A DNA stretch of 64,000 nt, taken from Lachnospiraceae bacterium (GTDB taxonomy: Bacteria > Bacillota > Clostridia > Lachnospirales > Lachnospiraceae). The stretch spans positions 1 to 64,000 of the forward strand of contig SVEO01000007.1 of NCBI GenBank assembly GCA_015057275.1, written 5' to 3'. Of the stretch, positions 52,279-61,643 are shown in pieces. A program made the translations under genes and the position numbers. How positions within the stretch are numbered: position 1 is the stretch's first letter; each line of letters opens with the position of its first letter. The notes under the pieces are model-generated. The model searched no databases and was not told where the DNA came from. It saw only the letters and a program-made list of their open reading frames with translations.

Positions 52279-52956
52279 TCAATCTTTATCATTCGTCACA
52301 TTTCCGTTACCACTAACCGGAATTGTCTCCCCGAGGTATGTCGGCTCCGGCTTGCCGATGGCCGTGATAAAATCTTTATTTCGTGCTAGAATTTCACGCG
52401 CTTCGCGCATGAACTGACCGGCATAAGCCCGCGGATCTGAGGCCACACCATATGCCTCGATTCCCAATGCCTCCGCCACATATAAGGCACGATACAGATG
52501 GTATTCCTGCGTAACAATCACAATCTTATCCGCCTGAAAAATCTCTTTCGCGCGATACATACTTTCATATGTGGAGAATCCGGCATGGTCCATAAAAATA
52601 TCCTCCGACGGCACACCGGCATCAATGGCGAATTGCTTCATTACATTTACTTCGTCATAATCCACTTGTCCATGGTCGCCACTCATCAATAGCTTCGGCG
52701 CCACACCGCCCTCGTACAGAGCAATGCCCTGCTCCAACCGGTCGTTTAACATATGGCTCGGCATATTATCTTCCCACACACCGGCACCAAGCACGACAAT
52801 ACAATCCACACCTTCCAATTCGTCAGCCTCTTCCTCGGACAAAATACGGTCGGCCATAGAACTTTTCACATATTGATTAATGCACAACACAATCACCGTT
52901 CCTACAATCCCGATACCAATCAGTCCGAAAATCAGCTTCTTCCTTATTTTCTTCAT
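52279..52956 (-). CDS. SanA/YdcF-family (DUF218) membrane-anchored protein
   Basis: 225 residues. One N-terminal helix (8-28), then the DUF218 domain: DCIVVLGAGVWED, LLMSGDHGQVDYDEV, EDIFMDHAGFSTYES and IVTQEYHLYRALYVAEALG. SanA-type proteins affect envelope permeability to vancomycin and detergents in enterobacteria; the biochemical activity is unknown. Located downstream of nifU with a 31-bp gap, perhaps in the same transcript. Confidence 0.87.
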   Translation of the reverse strand: MKKIRKKLIFGLIGIGIVGTVIVLCINQYVKSSMADRILSEEEADELEGVDCIVVLGAGVWEDNMPSHMLNDRLEQGIALYEGGVAPKLLMSGDHGQVDYDEVNVMKQFAIDAGVPSEDIFMDHAGFSTYESMYRAKEIFQADKIVIVTQEYHLYRALYVAEALGIEAYGVASDPRAYAGQFMREAREILARNKDFITAIGKPEPTYLGETIPVSGNGNVTNDKD

Positions 52957-52987
52957 TTGTAACTCACCCTTATTTTATCTTTCGTAA

Positions 52988-53428
52988 TTATAAATTCTCG
53001 TTTTCTTCTCTGTCGTGAATATCCTCTTTCGGCTCTTTTAAGCCTTCGATGGTAATTCCGTGCTTCTTTGCATAATCCCAAAGCGCCGCATGAATCGCCT
53101 CCTCAGCGAGCAGGGAGCAATGTACTTTTACCTGTGGCAGACCATCCAAGGCATCCATGACCGCTTTATTTGTCACCTGCAATGCTTCGTAAATAGTCTT
53201 TCCCTTCACAAGCTCGGTCGCCATACTGCTGGTCGCAACCGCAGCTCCGCAGCCGAATGTCTTAAACTTACAATCCTTAATTACCTTTGTTTCTTCATCT
53301 ACTTCAAGATAGATACGCATAATATCTCCGCACTTAGCATTGCCGACTGTGCCAACACCGTCTGCGTGCGGCAACTCGCCCATATTTCGCGGGTTCATAA
53401 AATGGTCCATAACTTTTTCGCTATACAT
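52988..53428 (-). CDS. nifU: Iron-sulfur cluster scaffold NifU/IscU-type
   Basis: 146 residues, the NifU N-terminal/IscU scaffold. Three cluster-ligand cysteines are seen in GNAKCGDIMR, FKTFGCGAAVAT and VKVHCSLLAEEA. An extra charged tail of about 20 residues follows. It receives sulfur from the desulfurase encoded 10 bp upstream and assembles 2Fe-2S/4Fe-4S clusters. In Clostridia this pair is the general housekeeping system and does not imply nitrogen fixation. Confidence 0.93.
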   Translation of the reverse strand: MYSEKVMDHFMNPRNMGELPHADGVGTVGNAKCGDIMRIYLEVDEETKVIKDCKFKTFGCGAAVATSSMATELVKGKTIYEALQVTNKAVMDALDGLPQVKVHCSLLAEEAIHAALWDYAKKHGITIEGLKEPKEDIHDREENENL

Positions 53429-53438
53429 TGGCCACCTC

Positions 53439-54617
53439 CTAATTCTCTTTTACAAAATCCTCGTATAATGGAGACATACTGCGCAGTCGCTCCACAATCG
53501 CAGACAGCTTTTCTATCACATAATCCAGTTCCTCTTTTGTCGTTTCCTCTGACAAAGTGAGGCGCAGTGAACCGTGTGCAATCTCATGCGGTAAACCGAT
53601 GGCTAACAGCACATGTGACGGGTCCAGCGAACCGGACGTACATGCTGATCCGCTCGATGCACAGATTCCAACCGAGTCAAGCATAATCAAAAGCGACTCG
53701 CCCTCAATAAAACGAAAGCAGAAATTAACATTGTTTGGCAAGCGTTTTACCGGATGTCCGTTTAATTTTGCAAACGGAATTTTTGTCTGAATCTGCGCCA
53801 TGAGATAATCGCGTAGTTTACTCATCTTATGACTGTTCTCCACCAAATTTTCCACTGCCAGTTCCGCAGCTTTGCCCATGCCGATAATGCCCGGCACATT
53901 ATGTGTGCTGCCGCGTCTACCCCGTTCCTGAGCGCCACCATGCAAGTATGTCTGTATTTTAACACCTTTTCTTATATAAAGAAATCCCACACCTTTCGGC
54001 CCGTGAAATTTATGTGCACTCGCGCTTAACAAATCAATGTTCATATCTTCCACATTCATCGGCACGTGACCAAATGCCTGCACCGCATCGGTGTGGAAAA
54101 GAACGCCATGTTCCTTTGCAATTCTGCCAATCTCTGCAATCGGCTGTATCGTTCCGATTTCATTATTGGCAAACATAACGCTGATTAACACAGTTGTCGG
54201 ACGAATCGCTGCCTTAAGCTCGTCCAGCTTTACTACCCCATTCTCATCCACATTAAGATACGTCACTTCATAACCACACTTTTCTAAATATTCGCACGTA
54301 TGCAAAATCGCATGATGCTCAATTTTGGTGGTAATGATATGGTTGCCCTTCGTTTTTAACGCATCCGCCACACCCTTTATCGCCCAGTTGTCACTCTCGC
54401 TCCCGCCGGAGGTAAAGTAAATCTCATTTGGCGTTGCTCCGATGACTGCCGCCACCTGTGCGCGGGCTTTTTCGATAGCTGCCTTGCTTTTTCTTGCCGA
54501 TGCATAAATTCCAGCCGGATTACTAAAATTTTCGCTAAAATACGGCAACATTTCATCTAAAACTGCCGTATGCAACTTTGTAGTCGCCGCATTATCTAAA
54601 TATATAAGATTATTCAT
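53439..54617 (-). CDS. nifS: Cysteine desulfurase NifS/IscS-type
   Basis: 392 residues, PLP-dependent. N-terminal YLDNAATTKLH, PLP Lys in SASAHKFHGPKGVGFLY, and the sulfur-carrying Cys in CASSGSACTSGSLDPSHVL. It removes sulfur from cysteine and passes it to the scaffold encoded just downstream. AAAGGAG lies 7 bp before the ATG. No iscR-type regulator gene precedes it. Confidence 0.95.
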   Translation of the reverse strand: MNNLIYLDNAATTKLHTAVLDEMLPYFSENFSNPAGIYASARKSKAAIEKARAQVAAVIGATPNEIYFTSGGSESDNWAIKGVADALKTKGNHIITTKIEHHAILHTCEYLEKCGYEVTYLNVDENGVVKLDELKAAIRPTTVLISVMFANNEIGTIQPIAEIGRIAKEHGVLFHTDAVQAFGHVPMNVEDMNIDLLSASAHKFHGPKGVGFLYIRKGVKIQTYLHGGAQERGRRGSTHNVPGIIGMGKAAELAVENLVENSHKMSKLRDYLMAQIQTKIPFAKLNGHPVKRLPNNVNFCFRFIEGESLLIMLDSVGICASSGSACTSGSLDPSHVLLAIGLPHEIAHGSLRLTLSEETTKEELDYVIEKLSAIVERLRSMSPLYEDFVKEN

Positions 54618-54658
54618 TTTATCACTCCTTTTCCTAGTGTTTTTGTATGATTAATTTT

Positions 54659-54686
54659 ATTATATACTTTCTACTTACAATGTCAA
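54659..54686 (-). promoter_or_regulatory. Promoter of nifS-nifU
   Basis: TTGACA (54681-54686), 16 bp spacer, TATAAT (54659-54664). Confidence 0.8.
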
Positions 54687-54691
54687 GCAAA

Positions 54692-54730
54692 AAATCAGCA
54701 GAATAACTTTTAACATTACTCTGCTGATTT
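54692..54730 (-). terminator. Terminator of the GH127 gene
   Basis: An 11-bp perfect stem, AAATCAGCAGA/TCTGCTGATTT, with T6 after it on the minus strand, 37 bp past the stop. Confidence 0.85.
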
Positions 54731-54766
54731 ATATTTTAGTTTTATTTCATGAAATTATGCTTCAGA

Positions 54767-57700
54767 TTAATCTACCGGAGAAATCTTAATGTAAGTAACA
54801 TTAATTGCCTTGTCTGTAGAACGGAAGCTAAGTGTCAACTTACCATCTTTTACAGTAACTTCTGCTGTTGCAGTCTTCTCAGTTGCAAGGTTTAAATTCT
54901 CACAAATCACGCTTTCCTGATCCGTTCCCATGTTCGCATAAACTGTTGGTAGGTTCGAGCAAGCCCATGGATTCTCAAAACCGATTTCTACCGTATATGT
55001 GCCATCTTCTAATTCAAATGCGTATTCGAGATTTCTGTCGATACCATTCTCATACTGGTTCTTTGTATAACGGTGTGTACCTTCTTTTGGAAGTCCATCC
55101 TCGCAGGTGTTCTGTTCATAACACCATGTATTTGCAGTATACAAACCTGCACTAATGCCGGAACCGTTATACTTGTCAGTCGCATCATCGATTAAGCCCC
55201 ATGTGTAACCTGTCAATGGATCTGCGCCATAAAGCTGCTCGGTTACGCTGTTGTGTGTACCGAATAAGTCGCCTTCGGTTACGGTAGATGGCTCATGGTC
55301 ACCGCAGTCCACAAAGTATGCAACGCTCTGGTCAACATCCGCACGAACACCTTCCCCCGGCGTTACAAATGTGATGGTATACTCTTTGCTTGTCGCATGG
55401 TCTTCGCCATAAACAACAACTGCTACATTTGTGTATTTACCGTTTAATGCTACGGTCTGAGCCTGTGCATCGTCAATCACATTACCGTTAAATGTCACAT
55501 AACCATACTTGTCACCGATTGTTACATTCACTGTTGCTTCTGCTGCGTCTTCTTTCAGCGCTACGGTAATATTGTCATCGTCTGCTGTTACCGTACCATC
55601 TGCGGATGTTACATTGAAATTTGTACTTGTGCCAAAACTGTGAACCGTATACAGGAAGGTACACAGTCTTGCGGAATCATTTTCATCCGCACTTTCAATT
55701 GTGAAGGTTACTGCTTTCTTCTCTACGCCGTCCATAGTCACAGCTTCTACATTTGCTGAAATTACGTCTGCCGGTACCGAAATTGCCACCTGATATTCAG
55801 CGTCGGGACCACTGTTATTTAATGTTGCTTCGTAAATAACGGATTCACCCAAGGAAATCTTGATTGTCTTGCCGTTATCAGCTTTTGCAAAGGTTGCAAG
55901 TAAGGATGTCGCTGCTGCGTCATCTACCATCATGCGGTAACTAAAGCCGCCACCTGCCTTAGCATAACGAGAAGTACCGTCTGCTGTTGTTCCGACAGAA
56001 CCGTTGCCGATTTCAGTCATCTGATGCAATTCGTCATTTTCATACTGACCGTAACCAGGCTGAACCGTATCTAACAGGTTTGCATCCAATCTGCCGTTTC
56101 TCTTGTCAGACATATACTGAATCACGTTAATCTCAGAACCGCTCTCCACAAACTTCCAGTAAAGGCCGTAACGTTCTGTATGCTGAGAATAGTGAGTTAC
56201 AAATGTTAGATTTGCATCTGTATTTGTCAGAGTAAAGGATAAGCCATCCGTTGACTTCACAAGGTTGTCGTTGATGTTTCCCATAAATTCTGCTACTGTG
56301 CTACCATTTAAAATGTTAATTGTATCGGATTCGCTCGGAACATACTCCGACCCGATTACCTTGCCGGCCGGAATAGATACATTGACACCGGTTGTGGATT
56401 GTGTCATACTTTCCGTACCTAATAATGCACTTAATACAACCGGACCGTACTTAAATGCGTATGTGTTCTCTCCATCCGGAAGATTATAAGCTACTACTTC
56501 CATCGGAAGGGTAATTTCAATGACTGTGCCTTCTTTAAACGGACCTACCACAACTGCGTAATTGCCGGAAACCTCCGCTGTATACGCTTCGCCGTTTACT
56601 GTGATGGTTGCATTACCTGCAAGCCAATCCGGGAGTCTAAAATACAGGTCAATATCCGCCCATGCGCCGTTTGTACCCTTAACGGTAAATTTCGCAGTGT
56701 TTGATTCCGGAATGCTTGTTTCCTGTGTGACAATCGCACCCTTTTCTTCCCAAGTAACTAAGGAGCTGATGTACTGATTAATAATTAAGTTATCGTCCTT
56801 CTTGAAGTATATGCTGTCGTTTAACTTTGTGAAGTTCTCCATACCGGAACCGGTACAACACCAGAATTTTGTGAATTTGTCGCCGTACACCTTGAAATAT
56901 CCGCTTGCCATCGGCTGGAAGTACATCGTCATACCGGTCTCAGGATTTTGAGAGGACATGATGGCATTTAAAAACGTATTCTCATAGTAATCCGCATACT
57001 TCACGTCGCCGGTAATTTGAAACAATGCTCTTGAGAGTTTTAACATGTTGTATGTATTACATGTTTCACAGTTGCAGTTTGTTCTTTCCGCATCAAGAAA
57101 GTAGTCCTGACCGAAGTGCTCCCACTCACTGTTACCGCCGGTAATGTAGGAATGCTTTTCCGTAACCATCGTCCAGAATGCTTCTGCGTACTCTAAATAC
57201 AGGTCAGCCTCAATCGTTTCGCCGTTAATTTCCTTGCCGTCGCAAGCAATATAGCGATTCAACGCACCTAAGAACTTCGGAATGGTTGTGTTCGCATGTC
57301 TGTTGTTCAATGCATCCTTATTGTCATTTAAAACGTTCTGGAATAAAGTAACTTCATCAAAAGAATGTGCTGCTTCCGCATGAGTATCCTTACCGGTAAT
57401 CGTGTAAAGTTCATATAGACAGTCATTCATACCGCCGTACTCGATACCAAGTACACGGTTCTTGGTTGCTGCATCCCAGGAGCTGGTACGTCCGTAGCAC
57501 CAGTCGCCTAAGCTTGATGCAACTGTCTTTGCATTTTCATAACCGGTTTCCTGATATACATCAATCAAACCTGCTAAAATCTTGTGCATCGTGTACCATG
57601 GCACCCACGCCTGAGTGTTGATATTTGTCAGGTTCGCTTCCACGTTATCGAACTGCTTTTCCATGTTGTCTTTATCAATAATTGTCGCACCGAAAATATA

Positions 57701-58195
57701 ACCGGTACCAACAGCATCCTGACATTCCTTTAAACCGTCAATCATTGTTTTTAAAATCTCATATAATGCATCCTTGTTCTCATCGCCATCCGGTAGAGAT
57801 GCATATGCCTGTGCACAAGCGGTAAGATAGTGACCGACACTGTGTCCGCCGATTAGGGAAGTTTCCCAACCGCCGTATCTTGTCGCACCTTTCATATCCA
57901 GTCCTGCTGTCTGGCGAAATCCGGCAAGTAGCTTGTCTGTCTCAAAACTTAACAAATAAGCCACTTCCAAATCAAATGAATTTTTTAAATAATCATCTGT
58001 CATTGTAACTTGACCTAATTTGAAAGCTTCTGACCCTGCCAATGATAAATCCTCCTCTTTCTGAGATGCCGGCATAGCACCTGAACCATTCTCTTCTTTT
58101 TTACAGCCACTCAAAAGAAGTGGTACTGCGAAAACTGCCACCAACACAAACGATGAACCGCGACGTAGCAACTCTCTTAATTTACGTTTTGCCAT
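54767..58195 (-). CDS. Secreted GH127-type beta-L-arabinofuranosidase, multidomain lipoprotein
   Basis: 1142 residues. Signal peptide with lipobox LLLSGC (Cys31) anchors it outside the cell. The GH127 (DUF1680) catalytic domain spans about 60-620: GGWETSLIGGHSVGHYLTA, NCNCETCNTYNMLKLSRAL (Glu and Cys at about 377/379) and FWCCTGSGMENFTKL (Cys pair at about 446-447). These match the Glu-Cys-Cys-Cys zinc site of HypBA1 with its Cys nucleophile. DUF4986-like and Ig-like beta domains follow, then a C-terminal malectin-like module (about 985-1142) that may bind glycans. Likely target: arabinofuranosides of plant cell-wall glycoproteins or arabinan. Start 58195: GGAGG 9 bp upstream. Stand-alone, no transporter nearby. 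Confidence 0.88.
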   Translation of the reverse strand: MAKRKLRELLRRGSSFVLVAVFAVPLLLSGCKKEENGSGAMPASQKEEDLSLAGSEAFKLGQVTMTDDYLKNSFDLEVAYLLSFETDKLLAGFRQTAGLDMKGATRYGGWETSLIGGHSVGHYLTACAQAYASLPDGDENKDALYEILKTMIDGLKECQDAVGTGYIFGATIIDKDNMEKQFDNVEANLTNINTQAWVPWYTMHKILAGLIDVYQETGYENAKTVASSLGDWCYGRTSSWDAATKNRVLGIEYGGMNDCLYELYTITGKDTHAEAAHSFDEVTLFQNVLNDNKDALNNRHANTTIPKFLGALNRYIACDGKEINGETIEADLYLEYAEAFWTMVTEKHSYITGGNSEWEHFGQDYFLDAERTNCNCETCNTYNMLKLSRALFQITGDVKYADYYENTFLNAIMSSQNPETGMTMYFQPMASGYFKVYGDKFTKFWCCTGSGMENFTKLNDSIYFKKDDNLIINQYISSLVTWEEKGAIVTQETSIPESNTAKFTVKGTNGAWADIDLYFRLPDWLAGNATITVNGEAYTAEVSGNYAVVVGPFKEGTVIEITLPMEVVAYNLPDGENTYAFKYGPVVLSALLGTESMTQSTTGVNVSIPAGKVIGSEYVPSESDTINILNGSTVAEFMGNINDNLVKSTDGLSFTLTNTDANLTFVTHYSQHTERYGLYWKFVESGSEINVIQYMSDKRNGRLDANLLDTVQPGYGQYENDELHQMTEIGNGSVGTTADGTSRYAKAGGGFSYRMMVDDAAATSLLATFAKADNGKTIKISLGESVIYEATLNNSGPDAEYQVAISVPADVISANVEAVTMDGVEKKAVTFTIESADENDSARLCTFLYTVHSFGTSTNFNVTSADGTVTADDDNITVALKEDAAEATVNVTIGDKYGYVTFNGNVIDDAQAQTVALNGKYTNVAVVVYGEDHATSKEYTITFVTPGEGVRADVDQSVAYFVDCGDHEPSTVTEGDLFGTHNSVTEQLYGADPLTGYTWGLIDDATDKYNGSGISAGLYTANTWCYEQNTCEDGLPKEGTHRYTKNQYENGIDRNLEYAFELEDGTYTVEIGFENPWACSNLPTVYANMGTDQESVICENLNLATEKTATAEVTVKDGKLTLSFRSTDKAINVTYIKISPVD

Positions 58196-58259
58196 AAACA
58201 TATTCCTCCTTCTCGCTATGTTTTTGCACAAGTACCTCAAGGGCACATTTTATGGTAAT

Positions 58260-58288
58260 AATATACTATTTTTTAGTTATATTGTAAA
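58260..58288 (-). promoter_or_regulatory. Promoter of the GH127 gene
   Basis: TTTACA (58283-58288), 17 bp spacer, TATATT (58260-58265). Confidence 0.65.
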
Positions 58289-58347
58289 TGTAAGAAAGTA
58301 AGAATATGTTTAAAAAGGTTATCTCATTGTAAAATAGGCATAGAAAA

Positions 58348-58380
58348 AAGACCCTGTGCGGACAAACCGTACAGGGTCTT
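58348..58380 (-). terminator. Terminator of the ribosomal protein operon after rplL
   Basis: AAGACCCTGT/ACAGGGTCTT, 10-bp perfect stem, followed by T6 on the minus strand, 38 bp past rplL. The cluster ends here rather than continuing into rpoB. Confidence 0.9.
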
Positions 58381-58417
58381 GCTTGATCTTGGAATGTTCA
58401 AAAATCAGCGGAGTTAC

Positions 58418-58780
58418 TTATTTAATTGTAACCTTAGCGCCAACTTCTTCTAACTGAGCCTTTAATGCTTCAGCTTCTGCCTTAGAAACGCCTTCCTTGA
58501 TGGTCTTCGGAGCGTTATCAACAACATCCTTAGCTTCCTTTAAGCCTAAACCGGAAGCATCCTTAACAACCTTGATAACCTTAACCTTGTTTGCGCCAAC
58601 TTCTGTTAACTCAACGTCGAACTCTGTCTTTTCTTCAGCAGCCTCAGCAGGACCAGCAGCAGCTACAACAACGCCAGCAGCAGCGGATACGCCGAATTCT
58701 TCTTCACAAGCCTTAACTAATTCGTTTAATTCTAAAACGGATAAACCTTTAATTACCTCAATGATTTCCTGAGTAGTCAT
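58418..58780 (-). CDS. rplL: 50S ribosomal protein L7/L12
   Basis: 120 residues. N-terminal dimerisation domain ([20 protein letters not shown]), Ala-rich hinge ([12 protein letters not shown]) and C-terminal factor-binding domain ([19 protein letters not shown]). Forms the stalk with L10. ATG at 58780 with GGAGG 8 bp upstream. Follows rplJ and ends the operon. Confidence 0.97.
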   Translation of the reverse strand: MTTQEIIEVIKGLSVLELNELVKACEEEFGVSAAAGVVVAAAGPAEAAEEKTEFDVELTEVGANKVKVIKVVKDASGLGLKEAKDVVDNAPKTIKEGVSKAEAEALKAQLEEVGAKVTIK

Positions 58781-58863
58781 TTTTAAATCCTCCATGATTC
58801 TTTATTGCAGGTCTTACCTGCCTGATTTGATTTTTGTTTTTGGTTTTCTAACCGAAACAGCAC

Positions 58864-59361
58864 TTATGCGTTAGCTTCTTCGTTCTTTTCAGCAATCTGC
58901 TTAATAACACGAGCGAAGTTTGCGATCGGTGACTGCAAGCTTCCAAGTAACTTGGAAATAAGAACTTCTCTGGATGGGATAGATGCGATTACAGCCATAC
59001 CCTTTGCATCGTAGTAAGTTCCTTCTACAACACCAGCCTTTATTTCAAGATCTGGAGCTGTCTTTGCAACGTCACTTAAGATTCTTGCTGCTGCTGTTGC
59101 ATCATCCTTGCTGATAGCAATTGCAGTAGGACCTTCTAAGTGAGGTGCTAATGTCTCGAATTCTGTTCCCTTGATAGCGAAGTTGATCATTGTGTTCTTG
59201 TAAACCTTGTACACAATGCCAGCTTCTCTCATCTTCTTACGAAGGATCGTATCCTGCTCTACTGTTAAACCACGATAGTCAACAAGTACAGCGGACGCAG
59301 CTCCATCAAGATGGGAAGCGATTTCTTCAACGATTGGCTTTTTGATTTCTACTTTAGCCAT
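58864..59361 (-). CDS. rplJ: 50S ribosomal protein L10
   Basis: 165 residues. N-terminal RNA-binding domain with VDYRGLTVEQDTILRKKMRE and KNTMINFAIKGTEF, and a C-terminal helix for L7/L12 dimers (SPIANFARVIKQIAEKNEE). The L10-L12 complex binds the upstream leader for autogenous control. Preceded by its own promoter and L10 leader. Confidence 0.97.
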   Translation of the reverse strand: MAKVEIKKPIVEEIASHLDGAASAVLVDYRGLTVEQDTILRKKMREAGIVYKVYKNTMINFAIKGTEFETLAPHLEGPTAIAISKDDATAAARILSDVAKTAPDLEIKAGVVEGTYYDAKGMAVIASIPSREVLISKLLGSLQSPIANFARVIKQIAEKNEEANA

Positions 59362-59496
59362 GCCTTTTGCCTCCTTATAAAATTTGTACCGAAGTACGAA
59401 AAAGACTTGCCTTTTGACATGGAATTTCTATGCAATTGTACAAGAAAATCTGTACAATGTCGCGACATTCACCGTTATCCGACTTATTGTTCGCGC

Positions 59497-59632
59497 AAAA
59501 AAATCCCTCTCTGCCTAGACAGAGAGGGGCAAAATTCAACATGAATCTTTCCTCGGCAGGCATTCTTTAAGTGAGTTTCCTCACACCTGCTGTCTACGGC
59601 AAGTAAATGGTCACGTTTCCGTAACCTTGTGC
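59497..59632 (-). promoter_or_regulatory. L10 (rplJL) leader with attenuator
   Basis: The minus strand has the conserved L10-leader core GTAGACAGCAGGTGTGAGG (59578-59596) and CTGCCGAGGAAAGATT (59547-59562), the kink-turn-containing L10-L12 binding site that mimics 23S rRNA. It is followed by a terminator hairpin (CCCTCTCTG/CAGAGAGGG, 59504-59528) and T7. Known mechanism in Firmicutes: excess L10-L12 promotes termination before rplJL. Leader spans most of the 316-bp gap between rplA and rplJ; the remaining 135 bp before rplJ shows no further clear structure. Confidence 0.92.
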
Positions 59633-59661
59633 ATCATAGCACATAATTTATATGATGTCAA
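59633..59661 (-). promoter_or_regulatory. Promoter of rplJL
   Basis: TTGACA (59656-59661), 17 bp spacer, TATGAT (59633-59638), just after the rplA stop. It makes rplJL independent of rplKA. Confidence 0.85.
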
Positions 59662-59677
59662 TCATTTTTTCTTAAGA

Positions 59678-60370
59678 TTAAGCTAACTTGTTAGGATTAA
59701 TCTTAATGCCAGGGCCCATAGTTGTAGTAACTGTTACGCTCTTTAAGTACTGACCCTTAACAGCGCTTGGTCTAGCCTTGTTGACTGCATCAACTAATGT
59801 CTGGAAGTTGTCTGCTAACTGTTCTTCTGTGAAAGAAGCCTTACCAATTGGCACATGAATGATGTTTGTCTTATCAAGTCTGTATTCAATCTTACCAGCC
59901 TTGATATCAGCGATAGCCTTTGTTACGTCCATAGTAACGGTACCAGCCTTCGGGTTTGGCATTAAGCCCTTAGGACCAAGTACACGACCTAAACGACCAA
60001 CAACGCCCATCATGTTCGGAGTAGCTACAACTACGTCAAAATCTAACCAGCCTTCGTTCTGAATCTTCGGAACTAATTCCTCAGCACCAACGAAATCTGC
60101 GCCAGCTGCTAAAGCTTCATCAGCCTTATCACCCTTAGCGAATACTAATACGCGTACCGTCTTACCTGTTCCGTGTGGCAATACAACTGCACCACGAACC
60201 TGCTGGTCTGCATGACGTCCGTCACAACCTGTTCTGATGTGTACTTCTACTGTTTCGTCAAATTTAGCTACAGCAGACTTCTTTGCTAACGCAATCGCAT
60301 CTGCCGGATCATAAAGAGTTGTTCTATCTACTGCCTTTGCAGCTTCGATATATTTCTTACCTCTTTTCAT
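59678..60370 (-). CDS. rplA: 50S ribosomal protein L1
   Basis: 230 residues. Motifs: the N-terminal [40 protein letters not shown] as in L1 proteins, and [23 protein letters not shown]. Forms the mobile L1 stalk and is a translational repressor of its own operon. An L1-site mimic lies 15 bp before the start and its end merges with the AAGGAGG RBS. Confidence 0.97.
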   Translation of the reverse strand: MKRGKKYIEAAKAVDRTTLYDPADAIALAKKSAVAKFDETVEVHIRTGCDGRHADQQVRGAVVLPHGTGKTVRVLVFAKGDKADEALAAGADFVGAEELVPKIQNEGWLDFDVVVATPNMMGVVGRLGRVLGPKGLMPNPKAGTVTMDVTKAIADIKAGKIEYRLDKTNIIHVPIGKASFTEEQLADNFQTLVDAVNKARPSAVKGQYLKSVTVTTTMGPGIKINPNKLA

Positions 60371-60385
60371 ATTAAAAACCTCCTT

Positions 60386-60413
60386 GTGGTATTAGCGGAA
60401 GATATCCTCCCAC
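60386..60413 (-). promoter_or_regulatory. L1-binding-site mimic before rplA
   Basis: Minus strand: GTGGGAGG (60406-60413), a short stem-loop, then AATACCAC (60386-60393), leading directly into AAGGAGG. The same words form the L1-binding region of 23S rRNA helices 76-78 (GTGGGAGG...AATACCAC). Bound L1 would block the RBS. Confidence 0.8.
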
Positions 60414-60487
60414 GTGTCTCATATTTTTTCTACGAATTACAAATTGTAAAATGCGTTCCGTTAAAACGGATACTTTGTTCTTACAGA

Positions 60488-60913
60488 TTAGTCTACTACT
60501 GTGATACCCATGGAACGAGCTGTTCCTGCGATCATGCTCATAGCCGCTTCCAAGCTACCTGCGTTTAAGTCAGGCATCTTAATCTCAGCAATCTTCTGGA
60601 TTTCAGCCTTGCTGATTGTAGCAACCTTTGTCTTGTTTGGAGCAGCGGAACCGCTCTTAATCTTACAAGCCTGCTTTAATAAAACCGGAGCCGGCGGAGT
60701 CTTTGTGATGAAGCTAAAGCTTCTATCAGAATAAACTGTGATAACAACCGGAATGATTGTACCAACCTGATCTGCTGTTCTTGCGTTGAACTCCTTTGTA
60801 AACTGAACAATGTTTACACCCTTAGAACCAAGAGCCGGACCTACCGGTGGTGCTGGTGTAGCTTTGCCACCAGGAATCTGTAACTTAATATATGCTTCTA
60901 CTTTCTTAGCCAT
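60488..60913 (-). CDS. rplK: 50S ribosomal protein L11
   Basis: 141 residues. [35 protein letters not shown] and the C-terminal rRNA-binding [22 protein letters not shown]. Part of the GTPase-associated centre and target of thiopeptide antibiotics. ATG at 60913 with TAGGAGG 5 bp upstream. Its leader also holds an L1-site mimic. Confidence 0.97.
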   Translation of the reverse strand: MAKKVEAYIKLQIPGGKATPAPPVGPALGSKGVNIVQFTKEFNARTADQVGTIIPVVITVYSDRSFSFITKTPPAPVLLKQACKIKSGSAAPNKTKVATISKAEIQKIAEIKMPDLNAGSLEAAMSMIAGTARSMGITVVD

Positions 60914-60932
60914 AATGGCACCTCCTAAAAAT

Positions 60933-60958
60933 GTGGTATTATCGGGAATCCCTCCCAC
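60933..60958 (-). promoter_or_regulatory. L1-binding-site mimic before rplK
   Basis: Minus strand: GTGGGAGG (60951-60958), ATTCCCG loop region, AATACCAC (60933-60940), 20 bp before the rplK start. It closely matches the element before rplA. Confidence 0.8.
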
Positions 60959-61106
60959 GTCCCGCGATCTTCGCAGGCACTTTGTTTCATCATCTTCGTA
61001 ACGTTATGATACACTTTGACGATATTCGTACCCATCAGATTTAAAGAAAATCTAATGTATTTCGTATTTCTACGATTTGTTGCAGGCTCATGCCTACACA
61101 CCTGAC

Positions 61107-61622
61107 TTACATTTTTTCGACTTCAGCGAAACCTAATTCGACCGGAGTCTCTCTGCCAAACATCTCGACATAAATCATAATTGTTTTGCGGTTTGAATCA
61201 ATACGCTTAATCTCACCAACGGTATCTTTCCAAGCTCCCGTCTTAACCTTAACCGTATCGCCTTCTGCAAAGTCAACAACGATTTCTTTCTGTTTGATTC
61301 CCAAAGGCAGCATTTCTTCCTCTGTCAACGGCACCGGCTTGGAACCAGGTCCTACAAAGCCCGTAACGCCGCGAGTGTTTCTTACAACATACCATGTATC
61401 GTCGTCCATAATCATATGAAGCAATACATAGCCCGGAAACAATTTTTTCTGCGTTACTTTGTTTGCACCGTTTTTTACCTCTACAACATCCTGCATCGGT
61501 ACAACAACCTCTAAAATCTGCTCTTGGAGTTTTCTGTTTTCGATTGTCTTTTCGATGTTTGCCTTCACCTTATTCTCGTAACCGGAATAAGTGTGTACAA
61601 CATACCACTTTGCTTCTGACAT
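61107..61622 (-). CDS. nusG: Transcription termination/antitermination factor NusG
   Basis: 171 residues. NGN domain (WYVVHTYSGYENKVKANIEK, FPGYVLLHMIMDDDTWYVVRNT, GVTGFVG) and C-terminal KOW domain (EGDTVKVKTGAWKDTVGEI). Couples RNA polymerase to ribosome or Rho. Between secE and rplK in the standard order; 22 bp after secE. Confidence 0.96.
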   Translation of the reverse strand: MSEAKWYVVHTYSGYENKVKANIEKTIENRKLQEQILEVVVPMQDVVEVKNGANKVTQKKLFPGYVLLHMIMDDDTWYVVRNTRGVTGFVGPGSKPVPLTEEEMLPLGIKQKEIVVDFAEGDTVKVKTGAWKDTVGEIKRIDSNRKTIMIYVEMFGRETPVELGFAEVEKM

Positions 61623-61643
61623 ACCTCTTACCTCGCTTAGGAA

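Noticed and set aside
52988-54617. nifSU as evidence for nitrogen fixation
   Set aside because: No nifHDK or nifB is present; in Clostridia this pair is the housekeeping Fe-S system.
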